A stretch of DNA of 64,000 bases, from assembly GCA_946186275.1 (NCBI GenBank), contig CAMHMO010000002.1:1-64000 (forward strand), given 5' to 3'. Positions 27,048 through 35,155 of this stretch are shown here, piece after piece; within the stretch, counting starts at the first letter, position 1, and the number at the start of each line of letters is the position of its first letter. Source of the stretch: an uncultured Verrucomicrobiota bacterium. GTDB taxonomy: Bacteria; Verrucomicrobiota; Verrucomicrobiia; Opitutales; UBA9783. A program made the position numbers and the translations under genes. The notes below the pieces were generated by a model, which was not told the origin of the DNA, ran no database searches, and saw only the letters and a program-made list of their open reading frames with translations.

Positions 27048-27548
27048 ATGTCAGCCGTTACAGCAGAGAAATCAGCTACCGCAAAAAAGTCGGTTAAAGC
27101 AGCGAAGAAAGTAGCCAAAAAGGCAGAAGAGGTTTCTGCGCCGATTTTGAAGAAGGCTCCTGGCGAGGAATTTGTGACGGTGGGGCGTCGCAAGTGTTCG
27201 GTTGCAAAGGTTCGTCTTTCGAGAGGGAGCGGCATCTGGCTGATTAACGGTAAAGCGGTTGACAAGGCGCAGTTGCAGGAAGATGTGCGTATGCGTTTAG
27301 AACAACCGTTCCGTGTGATTGAGGACGAGAATGGTTTTGACGTTCGCGCTTATGTCTCCGGCGGCGGTTGGATGGGGCAAACGGATGCGATGGTTTTGGG
27401 CATCTCGCGCGCTTTGGAGAAAGTCAATGCCGAGTGGCGCGTTCCTTTGAAAAAAGCGGGTTTATTGACACGCGATTCCAGGATTCGTGAGCGTAAAAAA
27501 CCCGGGCGTCCCGGTGCAAGAAAGCGTTTCCAGTTCTCGAAGCGTTAA
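27048..27548 (+). CDS. rpsI: 30S ribosomal protein S9 with N-terminal Ala/Lys extension
   Basis: 166 residues. The C-terminal ~130 are S9 (VGRRKCSVAKVRLSRGSG, GGGWMGQTDAMVLGISRAL, DSRIRERKKPGRPGARKRFQFSKR), which binds the 16S head and ends with the conserved basic tail that reaches the P site. About 38 extra N-terminal residues are Ala/Lys-rich (KSATAKKSVKAAKKVAKKAE), like a histone-H1-type tail. It is co-transcribed with rplM. Confidence 0.96.
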   Translation: MSAVTAEKSATAKKSVKAAKKVAKKAEEVSAPILKKAPGEEFVTVGRRKCSVAKVRLSRGSGIWLINGKAVDKAQLQEDVRMRLEQPFRVIEDENGFDVRAYVSGGGWMGQTDAMVLGISRALEKVNAEWRVPLKKAGLLTRDSRIRERKKPGRPGARKRFQFSKR

Positions 27549-27694
27549 TGCGGTCTCCGCGAAGGCGGATCGCGTGTCGTGCGTACATTTTCTTTGTTGT
27601 GCGCGTGGTTTCTTTTATTTTCGTGCGGGCGATGTGCGTGGCTCTACCTCGGGTTCTGTCTTTTCAAGCCGACGGTAGGAAGAGAGCATAGGGA

Positions 27695-28528
27695 GTGTTC
27701 GACGCAGGGATGTTTTTCGGGAATTTAAAGCCGTATTATTGCGACGACAGTGTGGCGTTGTATCTTTCGGATACGTTTGATGCGCTGGGAAGAATGTCAA
27801 CTGAAGCGGTCGACATGATTTTTGCCGATCCGCCTTATTTCCTTTCCAACGACGGCATCACGTGCAGTTCCGGCAAAGCGGTATCCGTGAACAAAGGTGA
27901 TTGGGATAAAATTGAAAGTCTTGAAGAAAAACACGCTTTTAACCGTCGCTGGATCGGTTTGTGCCGCCGTGTGTTGAAGCAAAACGCCACCTTATGGATC
28001 AGCGGGACATTGCACAATATCTACTCGGTCGGTTGGGCACTGGAGCAGGAAGGCTTCAAAATCATCAACAACATTACGTGGCAGAAGATCAATCCACCGC
28101 CGAATTTGGCGTGTCGTTGTTTCACACACAGCACCGAGACCATTCTTTGGGCGCAAAAGTCGGATAAAAACGCAAAGCATTTCTTCGATTACGAACGAAT
28201 GAAAGCCGTTAACGGCGGGAAGCAAATGAAGGACGTTTGGACGGGTACACTGACGCCGTTGACCGAAAAGCAGTTCGGCAAACATCCGACGCAGAAGCCT
28301 GTTTATCTGTTGGAACGCATTATTTCGGCGTCGACGCGAGAGGGAGAGATTGTTTTGGACCCATTTTGCGGTTCTTCGACAACGGGTGTTGCCTGCAAAC
28401 GGCTAGGACGAAGGTATATCGGTATTGACCGCAATCACGAATATCTGCAACTGTCCGTCAGGAGATTGAAAAACGAATGCACACACGAACTTTTCCCCGA
28501 TGGTTTGCAACCTTCCGATCGTCCATAA
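27695..28528 (+). CDS. DpnA-like adenine-specific DNA methyltransferase
   Basis: 277 residues from GTG 27695; ATG 27710 is an alternative. The catalytic motif is FADPPYFLSNDG (DPPY), followed by CSSGKAVSVNKGDWDKI, which resembles M.DpnIIB/DpnA. The AdoMet motif near the C-terminus is VLDPFCGSSTTGVACKRLGRRYIGID, giving the beta-class order with DPPY first. It N6-methylates adenine, probably in GATC by association with the DpnII-like nuclease whose gene overlaps its 3' end by 52 bases. Methylation protects host DNA. The second, DpnM-type enzyme of the Streptococcus system is missing. Confidence 0.88.
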   Translation: MFDAGMFFGNLKPYYCDDSVALYLSDTFDALGRMSTEAVDMIFADPPYFLSNDGITCSSGKAVSVNKGDWDKIESLEEKHAFNRRWIGLCRRVLKQNATLWISGTLHNIYSVGWALEQEGFKIINNITWQKINPPPNLACRCFTHSTETILWAQKSDKNAKHFFDYERMKAVNGGKQMKDVWTGTLTPLTEKQFGKHPTQKPVYLLERIISASTREGEIVLDPFCGSSTTGVACKRLGRRYIGIDRNHEYLQLSVRRLKNECTHELFPDGLQPSDRP

Positions 28529-29388
28529 ACGGATACGGCTATTACACGGATTTTAAGCAGGCTTATCAAAACGCCGAATGTCTGAAAGTTGAAATCAATA
28601 TCCTCAACTCACTTATCGGTTCGGAGAATATCGAAGCGGATTTTAGAGAGATTTTAGCCAAATACCCCGAATGCCTCAAAGCGATACCGATTTTGTTGGC
28701 GGTACGAAAAAATGAAATTCATTGCTACGATAAAAAATTTGGCGATGTAACGTATCGATTTGACGAAAAAACACAAACCGTTGAACAATACACGTATTTC
28801 ATGCGACAAACGGGACTTTTTGATTTACTTCAAAACCATATTGTCGGCAATTTATACGATTATGTTACGGGTGTCGAAGTGGGCTTGGATTCCAACGGAC
28901 GCAAAAACCGTGGCGGTTGGCAAATGGAAGATTTAACGGAACATTATTTGAAAAAAGCCTGTGCTAAATACTTTAAGGAGATGGATTTGACCAAAGCAGA
29001 ACACAAATATCACGTCGATCTTTCCGCAATTTCATCAAAGGGAATTTCCACAAAACGATGGGATTTTGTCGTCAAAACACCGAATTGTATCTATGCGATC
29101 GAAACCAATTTTTATGCAAGCAGCGGTTCGAAGCTGAATGAAACGGCAAGAAGCTACAAAATGATCGCCGAAGAAGCAAAGCATATCAAAAATTTTAGGT
29201 TCATTTGGATTACGGATGGCGGCGGATGGAAACATTCAAGACGAAACCTCGAAGAAACCTTTAATGTATTGGAAGATCTTTACAATATCGCCGATATGGA
29301 AAACGGGATTTTCAAGGTGATTTTCAGAAAATCTTCAACAAACACCTGTGAGATAAAGGTATCTATTCCTTACATTGCTTTGGTATAA
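28477..29388 (+). CDS. DpnII-family type II restriction endonuclease
   Basis: 303 residues. It matches R.DpnII along its whole length: YYTDFKQAYQNAECLKVEIN, NSLIGSENIEADFREIL, YPECLKAIPILLAVRKNE, LLQNHIVGNLYDYVTGVEVG, LDSNGRKNRGG, and the putative catalytic region VDLSAI...KRWDFVV...IETNFYASSGSKLNETARSYK with FIWITDGGGW. R.DpnII cuts unmethylated GATC, and the same specificity is inferred here. The start overlaps the methyltransferase gene. Higher A+T and AAA/GAA-rich codons than neighbours suggest horizontal acquisition. About 530 bases without a gene follow. Confidence 0.9.
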   Translation: MHTRTFPRWFATFRSSINGYGYYTDFKQAYQNAECLKVEINILNSLIGSENIEADFREILAKYPECLKAIPILLAVRKNEIHCYDKKFGDVTYRFDEKTQTVEQYTYFMRQTGLFDLLQNHIVGNLYDYVTGVEVGLDSNGRKNRGGWQMEDLTEHYLKKACAKYFKEMDLTKAEHKYHVDLSAISSKGISTKRWDFVVKTPNCIYAIETNFYASSGSKLNETARSYKMIAEEAKHIKNFRFIWITDGGGWKHSRRNLEETFNVLEDLYNIADMENGIFKVIFRKSSTNTCEIKVSIPYIALV

Positions 29389-29889
29389 CTTTGATATAAA
29401 CTTCTACACGGTTATTCATGGAAAAACACCTTTTTTAATACAGAATATATTTGGAATAATTTTATACAAACAATAAGAAACGTATCAACCGTCAGTATTC
29501 GAAACAAAAATCCGCTGATTTTTCGGAACGAATTCCTACCGCTGGCAAAGAAACTCTGTAGGTGTAGTTAATTAGCTTCGTAAAAACAGGTATTTTATTC
29601 AAGACAGGTGCGTCAATAGGCAAGAGTTATATTTTCATATCTAACAGTGGTGCGTGCCCAAGTTCGTGCAAATAGGGCATGAGTGGTTAAAGTAAGCGTC
29701 TTTTGATCGGATTGGAGTTTGAATTGCAATATTTTACGGAAAATTCTTGATTAGAGAAAGATAGCATTGTGCATATTGAGTTTGATGGAAGCGGTTTGCT
29801 GGTGGTGCTGGTGTAACAATAACAAAGTTTTCGAGTTCCTTGTCTGTTACGATATTCCATTGATTCCCACCGCATCCTCCCTTTAAGAA
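29389..29889. other. Gene-poor, AT-rich region after the restriction system
   Basis: About 500 bases with no supported gene on either strand. Base composition is closer to the adjacent restriction gene than to trxB, which is consistent with acquired DNA. A 69-codon minus-strand frame here has no family resemblance. Confidence 0.4.
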
Positions 29890-29918
29890 TTGACAATTCG
29901 TGCTCATTTTATGAAATA
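29890..29918 (+). promoter_or_regulatory. Candidate trxB promoter
   Basis: Perfect TTGACA (29890-29895), then an AT-rich GAAATA at the -10 position after 17 bp, five bases before GTG 29924. The -10 is poor, but the -35-to-start distance (34) matches the other putative leaderless genes. Confidence 0.45.
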
Positions 29919-29923
29919 AAACC

Positions 29924-30862
29924 GTGGCGGATTGCGAAGACGTTGTGATTGTCGGAAGCGGATGCGCGGGGTTGTCCGCAGCGATTTACACGGCGCGTGC
30001 ACAGTTAAAACCGCTGGTGATTGAAGGCGAGAAGCCCGGCGGGGCGTTGATGCCGTCGGCGAAGGTTGATAATTATCCCGGGTTCCCCGAGGGGATCGGC
30101 GGATCGGAGTTGATGGATCGGATGCGTCGACAGGCAGAACGGTTTGGGACGTACTTTCTGAAAGCGGCGGTGCAAAGAGCAAGCCGCAACGAGAAGGATG
30201 AAAAGATTTTAACGCTGTCCGACGGAACGACCGTGACGACAAAGGCGCTTATTATCGCGACGGGTTTGCAGCCGAATCGGCTTTCGTTGCCGCACGAAGA
30301 GGAGTTACTGCAGGGTAAAGGGCTCAGTATGTGCGCCACCTGCGACGGTTTTTTTTATAAAGATGAAACCGTTTGTGTCGTCGGCGGCGGCGATCATGCC
30401 TGCGGCGAGGCACTGCATCTGAGTGCGTTGTGTAAGAAGGTTTTTTTGGTGCATCGGCGCGATACGTTACGGGCCTCGGAGATTATTGCCGAGCAGGTGC
30501 TGAAAAACGAGAAAATTGCCTGCGTTTGGAACCATATTCCGACGGATTTTAAGTTAGATGCGGACGGTTGCATCGAAGGATTAGTTGTGCGTAACGTTAC
30601 CGATAAAACGGAGCACGTGCTCCCGTGTAAAGGTGTATTTTTGGCGGTCGGATGGCACAATTCGCAGGTGTTTAACGATTTTGTCGAAGTCGACGAACAG
30701 GGGTATATCAAAATTGCTTCGAAGGCGGTCTGTACTTCCGTTCCGGGCGTGTTTGCGGCGGGCGATTGCGTCGATAAGTATTACCGGCAAGCCGGCGTGG
30801 CGGTCGGGATGGGTATCCAAGCGGCTTTGGAAGCGCGCGCGTGGCTGAGAGAACAACCATGA
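29924..30862 (+). CDS. trxB: Thioredoxin reductase
   Basis: 312 residues from GTG. The FAD-binding motif is VVIVGSGCAGLSAAIYTAR, the redox motif is MCATCDGFFYK (CxxC), the NADPH motif is VCVVGGGDHACGEALHLS with HRRDTLRA, and the C-terminal FAD motif is VFAAGDCVDKYYRQAGVAVGMG. It reduces thioredoxin with NADPH in the cytoplasm. The GTG has no Shine-Dalgarno. It leads a run in which the mcsA-like, relE-like and pssA genes all overlap end to start, so it is probably the first gene of that operon. Confidence 0.95.
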   Translation: MADCEDVVIVGSGCAGLSAAIYTARAQLKPLVIEGEKPGGALMPSAKVDNYPGFPEGIGGSELMDRMRRQAERFGTYFLKAAVQRASRNEKDEKILTLSDGTTVTTKALIIATGLQPNRLSLPHEEELLQGKGLSMCATCDGFFYKDETVCVVGGGDHACGEALHLSALCKKVFLVHRRDTLRASEIIAEQVLKNEKIACVWNHIPTDFKLDADGCIEGLVVRNVTDKTEHVLPCKGVFLAVGWHNSQVFNDFVEVDEQGYIKIASKAVCTSVPGVFAAGDCVDKYYRQAGVAVGMGIQAALEARAWLREQP

Positions 30863-31341
30863 GCAGGTGCGGGCGGTGCGAACGCGAAGCAACGGTGCGG
30901 TTGACGGATGTTGATGTCAACGGTTGTATGCGGGAAGCGTTTTTGTGCGACGAGTGTGCGAAAACGTGCGGCATTTTGACGCCGAACGCTTATGATTTAA
31001 TCGACGGATTGCCGTCGCGGGAATGTGCCTTGTTATTATCGAACCGCATTTGTCCGAACTGCGGTTGCACGCACGAATGGCTTGAAGCACACAAGCGGGT
31101 CGGCTGCCCGCAATGTTATCGCGCGTTTGAGGGTTTGAAGCTCTGCGGTTTTAAGGATTGCAACGTTTATTTCGGCAAAATTCCCGTCCGACAACGTACA
31201 AAGGAAGCTTTTCAACCGCGCCTGCGGTACCTGGAAGAGAAAATGAAAACCCTGGCGAAGAACGAATGTTTCGAAGCGGCACAGGCGGTTCGGAAACAGC
31301 TTCGGAGCATTGAGCGGGAGATGAAGCGATGCATCAGCTGA
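30859..31341 (+). CDS. McsA-like zinc and UVR-motif protein
   Basis: About 160 residues from ATG 30859, which overlaps the trxB stop (ATGA). Several cysteine pairs (CGRCE, CDECAKTC, CPNCGC, CPQCYRAF) suggest treble-clef zinc sites, as in McsA. A C-terminal UVR motif (YLEEKMKTLAKNECFEAAQAVRKQLRSIEREM) has the typical helix-turn-helix. In Gram-positives McsA activates the arginine kinase McsB and Clp proteolysis. No McsB is adjacent, so here it may be a redox- or zinc-sensing protein fitting the trxB context. Confidence 0.75.
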   Translation: MSRCGRCEREATVRLTDVDVNGCMREAFLCDECAKTCGILTPNAYDLIDGLPSRECALLLSNRICPNCGCTHEWLEAHKRVGCPQCYRAFEGLKLCGFKDCNVYFGKIPVRQRTKEAFQPRLRYLEEKMKTLAKNECFEAAQAVRKQLRSIEREMKRCIS

Positions 31342-31661
31342 CGTTCGATACGCAGAGTAAGTCCGTTTTTCGGCGTCTGTCGCAGAAAAAGCAGTTGCAG
31401 CTGATGGCGTTTTTGAGCGATTTGAATTTCGAAAATACGGCGCAAATCGGAAAATTTAAGCGCGACGACAAGACGCTTTATCGACTTCGATGGCAGGATT
31501 TGCGCATTTACTTCGAATGCGCGAAGGAGAATTTATTTGTCGTTCATTATCTTTTGCCGAAGCACACGTGGAATGATTTTCTGTTGCGTGCCAACCTGCC
31601 GATCGACGAGGAAGCCATCGAGAAAGATGAGCGTTTTTGGCAATTTTTGGAGAAGTTATAA
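31329..31661 (+). CDS. RelE/ParE-fold-like protein
   Basis: 110 residues overlapping the upstream gene by 13 bases; its TAA overlaps the pssA ATG. The segment IGKFKRDDKTLYRLRWQDLRIYFECAKENLFVVHYLLPKHTW follows the RelE pattern of a basic strand, YRLRxxDxRIxY strand and HxxxxRxxxY-like end. The toxin-like catalytic residues are not certain and no antitoxin gene is next to it. It may be a domesticated member with a regulatory role in this operon. The fold assignment is tentative. Confidence 0.5.
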   Translation: MHQLTFDTQSKSVFRRLSQKKQLQLMAFLSDLNFENTAQIGKFKRDDKTLYRLRWQDLRIYFECAKENLFVVHYLLPKHTWNDFLLRANLPIDEEAIEKDERFWQFLEKL

Positions 31662-32464
31662 TGGTATTGGAGAAAAAGCACGACGTTCCGTTGGCGAAGA
31701 TTTATCTGTTGCCCAATCTGTTCACGGCTGGCAATCTTTTTTTCGGATTTTTGTGTCTCATCCGCTGCATTCAGGCGCGTTACAGCGAAGAGGCGATGAC
31801 GTCGTTTGCGCTCTATAACCAAGCCGTTTGGTGCATTTTCGGATCGCTGATGTGCGACGGTCTGGATGGGCGTCTGGCGCGGTTGGGCGGCAAGGAATCG
31901 CTGTTCGGGAAGGAGTTCGATTCGGTGGCGGATGTGATTTCTTTCGGTCTGGCACCGGCGATGATCGTGTTTTTTCTCATTCTTTCGCCGGAAAACAACT
32001 TTCCGTTTTTTCGAAAAATCGGCTGGTTGATCGGCTTTATTTATTTGCTGTGCGGAGCAGTGCGTTTGGCGCGCTTTAACGTTATCACCCATCCGCTGTT
32101 GCCGAAAGAGCAGAAATTGCCGCCGCACGCCGCCTCGTTCTTTATCGGATTGCCCATCCCCGCCGCCGCAAGCGTGATTGCGTCGTTGGTATTGGTGATC
32201 AATCGCTTCGATTTAAAAGCCTGGGCATTGCTGTTGCCGCCGCTGATGTTGCTCATCGCCTGGCTGATGATCAGCAATGTTCTCTATCCGAGCTTCAAAC
32301 ATATCGATTGGACGACGGAAACCAAACTGCGGGCGTTTGTGGGAATTATCGGTGTTTTGGTGATTATTTTCATGTTCGAAGAGCTGTCGTGCGCGATTTT
32401 GTCGCTTACGTATGTTTTTTACGGCTTGATTCGGCATTTGAGGCGGCGAAAGGTTGAGGAATAA
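31661..32464 (+). CDS. pssA: CDP-diacylglycerol-serine O-phosphatidyltransferase
   Basis: 267 residues from ATG 31661 (TAATG overlap). It is a polytopic CDP-alcohol phosphatidyltransferase with the signature CDGLDGRLARLGG-KESLFGKEFDSVADVISFG, i.e. D-G-x2-A-R-x8-G-x3-D-x3-D. The N-terminal YLLPNLFTAGNLFFGFL is typical of phosphatidylserine synthase. It makes phosphatidylserine, the precursor of phosphatidylethanolamine, in the inner membrane. No psd gene is adjacent. Confidence 0.9.
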   Translation: MVLEKKHDVPLAKIYLLPNLFTAGNLFFGFLCLIRCIQARYSEEAMTSFALYNQAVWCIFGSLMCDGLDGRLARLGGKESLFGKEFDSVADVISFGLAPAMIVFFLILSPENNFPFFRKIGWLIGFIYLLCGAVRLARFNVITHPLLPKEQKLPPHAASFFIGLPIPAAASVIASLVLVINRFDLKAWALLLPPLMLLIAWLMISNVLYPSFKHIDWTTETKLRAFVGIIGVLVIIFMFEELSCAILSLTYVFYGLIRHLRRRKVEE

Positions 32465-32555
32465 AGGGCGTTTTTGTGCTTCCTGTGTCGGAGGCGAGGC
32501 TTTTAAATCGCAACTTTCGGAATTTTTTCGTACGTTAAGGCGAAAAAAACAAAGG

Positions 32556-32987
32556 ATGTTTCAATTTTTGTCCCGCCTTCACGCCTCCTGGCGCAAGTAT
32601 TTCAATCCCAATGTTCGTCGCGGTCGGAAGGGCGAACGTGCAGCGGTGCGTTTTTTGAAGAAGAAAAATTATAAAATTCTCGATACCAATTACCAAAGCG
32701 GTCGGTACGAATTGGATATTATCGCCGAAAAGGACGGTTGCACGGCGTTTGTCGAAGTGCGCGGGCGGCAGCAATCGTCGTTGCAAAGCGGTTACGATTC
32801 GGTCGATAAAACTAAAAAGCACGCTCTGCGTTGCGCCATTTTTGCCTATTTAAAGAAACATCGTCGCATTCGCTATTGGCGACTGGATATTATTGCCGTC
32901 GAATGGGATGAAAAGGGGAAAATTTCGGTGCTTCGGCATTATGAAAATGTTCCGTCGAGGAATGTTCGCGGTCGCGGCGTTTATTGA
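32556..32987 (+). CDS. YraN family (UPF0102) protein
   Basis: 143 residues from ATG 32556. It has the family blocks RRGRKGERAAVRFLKKKNYKILDTNYQSG and YELDIIAEKDGCTAFVEVRGRQ, a PD-(D/E)XK-type nuclease-like core with Arg where Lys is usual in the ExK pair, and VDKTKKHALRCAIFAYLK. YraN proteins are conserved but their function is unclear; a DNA-processing role is suspected from the fold. An open frame extends upstream over the pssA stop, but the conserved domain starts here. Confidence 0.85.
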   Translation: MFQFLSRLHASWRKYFNPNVRRGRKGERAAVRFLKKKNYKILDTNYQSGRYELDIIAEKDGCTAFVEVRGRQQSSLQSGYDSVDKTKKHALRCAIFAYLKKHRRIRYWRLDIIAVEWDEKGKISVLRHYENVPSRNVRGRGVY

Positions 32988-33010
32988 CCGAAAACGTACT
33001 TTAAGCGCAA

Positions 33011-33388
33011 TTAATTTGAATTTTCCACGTATTCGCAATAAAGGATTAAGTACTTGAAAAGTTTATAAATGGTCGGTTGATCGCATTCGGTTTCACGGAG
33101 TTTGGTGAAAAATCCGATGTCGTGATCGGTTTTGGCAACCGCCTGCAGGGCGAACGGCGCATGTGCGTGTTGCAACGGTAGGGCGAGGGCTTTTTCGTAG
33201 GTTTCGTAGGGCAAGGGCGCAAGTTCAAATGTTTTGAGAATAAAAAAGAACACTTCCTCGTCGGCTTTTTCTACTTGCACGGTGCGATTTTGTTCCAAAA
33301 TAAACTTCAGACAGCCGTTTTCGTTGAGCTGCAGATTTTGCAGCCCGATACTCTCGCCGAAGGCTTTCAGTTCGATATCAATCAACAT
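33011..33388 (-). CDS. Type III secretion chaperone (YscB/SycN-like)
   Basis: 125 residues from ATG 33388, one base after the TyeA stop. Its pattern of an N-terminal helix with FGESIGLQNLQLNENGCLKFILEQNRTV and a later helix matches small secretion chaperones of the CesT/YscB/SycN type. In Yersinia the gatekeeper YopN needs SycN and YscB, and here the gene is the third of a sctW-tyeA-chaperone set, so it likely serves SctW. The call is context-supported, with moderate direct sequence evidence. Confidence 0.65.
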   Translation of the reverse strand: MLIDIELKAFGESIGLQNLQLNENGCLKFILEQNRTVQVEKADEEVFFFILKTFELAPLPYETYEKALALPLQHAHAPFALQAVAKTDHDIGFFTKLRETECDQPTIYKLFKYLILYCEYVENSN

Positions 33389-33389
33389 A

Positions 33390-33668
33390 TTACGTATTTT
33401 CCTCCAAAATTTTTGCATCCAGCATTTCCTGCATGGTTGCCAAAAAGTGCGTGCGAATATCCGGTGACGAAAAAACGGAATCGGGGTATTTGCGCAGAAA
33501 AACCGTCAGTTGCGTCAGGAAGAAGATGTGTTCCTCGTCGGTGCGAATGCCGACGGTTTTCATCAGTTGCGAAAGCTGATTTTCGTCGAGATACTCCTTC
33601 AAAATCGCCTGCATGAGGGTTTTCGTGAGGACGTAAGCGGTTTCTTGAATGGAAGTTTCCTGCGGCAT
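33390..33668 (-). CDS. tyeA: TyeA-like gatekeeper cofactor
   Basis: 92 residues, the exact length of Yersinia TyeA. The block FFLTQLTVFLRKYPDSVFSSPDIRTHFLATMQEMLD aligns well with the TyeA segment [35 protein letters not shown] as I recall it. TyeA binds the C-terminus of YopN to close the secretion channel before host contact. It starts one base after sctW. In some genera the two are fused; here they are separate, as in Yersinia. Confidence 0.75.
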   Translation of the reverse strand: MPQETSIQETAYVLTKTLMQAILKEYLDENQLSQLMKTVGIRTDEEHIFFLTQLTVFLRKYPDSVFSSPDIRTHFLATMQEMLDAKILEENT

Positions 33669-33669
33669 A

Positions 33670-34797
33670 TTAAGCGAGATGAGGGAAGGTTTGAACGGCT
33701 TTTTGCATCAACTGTACGTTTAAATCCTGAATGGTTCCGAGTTTTTCCGTCGTTCGGCAGGCGTTGACGATGGCACTTGCAATCGACGGATCGGGGCAAC
33801 TTTGCAGTTCAGCGGTCAAACAGCGCGTGACGACGGATAAATTTTCACCGAAATGTTCAAAGGCACTTCGGGTGTCGTTGAAACCGTCGATAAGGTTTTG
33901 TGTGAGCAACTGGAACGTTTGCAGCGGATTGCCTTTTAAGGGTAAAAGTTTGTCCAAAATCAGGGCATTAAAATCCTTCGGCGGCAGCGTAACGTCGTGC
34001 GTAAAGTGTGCGGTGACTTCCCGCAGCAGCGGCGCCAGCTGGTAGCTGTCCATAATGCGATCGCCGTGTTTGTTTAATAACTGCGTCCGCACTTTATCCA
34101 GTTCGCCGATTTGGGTTTCCAAGGCGCGGATTTGTTCCCGAATTTGCTGTTGTTCGGTTTCGCTTTGAGGTTCTTTGGATGAATCCGAAGAGCGTTCGTC
34201 GGCAAATTTTTTCAGATTTGCCAGCTTGCGTTCCCAAACGTCGCGAACGATCTGCAATGCGTTATGTTGTTCGGCAACATCTTCGAACGCTTTCAGTGCA
34301 TCTTTGACGGTCGCTTCCGTGCATTGTTTTTTCAGCGACAGTTCTTCCAGTTTTTGGAAGCAGGCTTCATATTTTGCTTCGCTGCCCGAGAAAAGCGCAT
34401 TGGAACGCTCTTGAATCGTACCCTGCAAATCTTTTTGCATTTGGCTGTTTATCATCGTCAGGCGCGCTTCCGTCTGCTTCGTAATGCGTTTGCTGCGAGC
34501 GTCTTGTTCGTTCACCTTCTTGGGATCGGCACTTTTTTGAATATCGCTGACCCGTTTTCTGGCGGTGTTTTGAAGACCTTTTTTATGTTGCGCTTTTTTG
34601 GTCTGTTTTTGCGCCATAAAGCCCGACATACACTCGTCGTCTTTCGTGCTCGGATCGACTTCGTCCGTCGCTACCTGAATTGTTTGGTTGTCCAGCTTCC
34701 CTGTTTGCGTCTCCGAAACGGGCTGTTCGTCATTGACAAACGCCTGAGCCGTTTGCGCAGCCGCTTGTGTTTGAAAATTAAGAGCGCCGTCAACCAT
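33670..34797 (-). CDS. sctW: Type III secretion gatekeeper SctW (YopN/CopN/HrpJ family)
   Basis: 375 residues. A Gln/Thr-rich, disordered N-terminus (secretion signal and chaperone site) is followed by a helical HrpJ-type domain with a coiled coil (about residues 205-245) and a C-terminal helical bundle (LLPLKGNPLQTFQLLTQNLIDG...ELQSCPDPSIASAIVN). The gene is immediately followed by a TyeA-like gene and a chaperone gene, the diagnostic Yersinia/Chlamydia arrangement. It controls the switch from translocator to effector export. The sequence alone is weakly conserved, so the context carries much of the weight. Confidence 0.75.
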   Translation of the reverse strand: MVDGALNFQTQAAAQTAQAFVNDEQPVSETQTGKLDNQTIQVATDEVDPSTKDDECMSGFMAQKQTKKAQHKKGLQNTARKRVSDIQKSADPKKVNEQDARSKRITKQTEARLTMINSQMQKDLQGTIQERSNALFSGSEAKYEACFQKLEELSLKKQCTEATVKDALKAFEDVAEQHNALQIVRDVWERKLANLKKFADERSSDSSKEPQSETEQQQIREQIRALETQIGELDKVRTQLLNKHGDRIMDSYQLAPLLREVTAHFTHDVTLPPKDFNALILDKLLPLKGNPLQTFQLLTQNLIDGFNDTRSAFEHFGENLSVVTRCLTAELQSCPDPSIASAIVNACRTTEKLGTIQDLNVQLMQKAVQTFPHLA

Positions 34798-34862
34798 TGC
34801 CGAAGAAGAAGCATTTTTTGTGCCGAAGACGGAAAAATTTTTGAGAAAGGTAGGTTTTTAAA

Positions 34863-34978
34863 GGTATCGTTGTGCTTTGAAATTTACGGAAACACCTCGG
34901 GAGGTCAGCACGGAAGGAAGTATCAAAGGCGACTTTTAGAGCATTTTGTCCCGCGTATCCGGAAAAAATGATAATACC
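34863..34978 (+). ncRNA. ffs: Signal recognition particle RNA (4.5S type)
   Basis: The stretch AGGTCAGCACGGAAGGAAG then TATCAAAGGC (about 34902-34930) matches the universally conserved SRP RNA apical domain (AGGTCAGGTCCGGAAGGAAG then CAGCCAAGGC in E. coli), one base shorter on the 5' side of the tetraloop. Flanks pair: GCTTTGAAA (34873-34881) with TTTTAGAGC (34934-34942), nine consecutive pairs including G-U. The ends GGTAT (34863) and ATACC (34978) close the hairpin. The length of about 116 nt fits 4.5S RNA. It lies between the minus-strand genes sctW and the OleC-like ligase. Confidence 0.82.
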
Positions 34979-35155
34979 TCCGCGGTACATGCGTGTTTGT
35001 TACGGGTGCTTTATGCGAATTTTTTGCCGTCTTTTCGGAAAAATTTCCTTTCGACGTATGTTGCGGTTTTGTTTCTTAAGTCCCGCGTCCGAAATTTTGA
35101 CGCGGATGCCGCATGTTCGCGGTACGTGCGATATGCAAAAATATACTGTCGAAAT

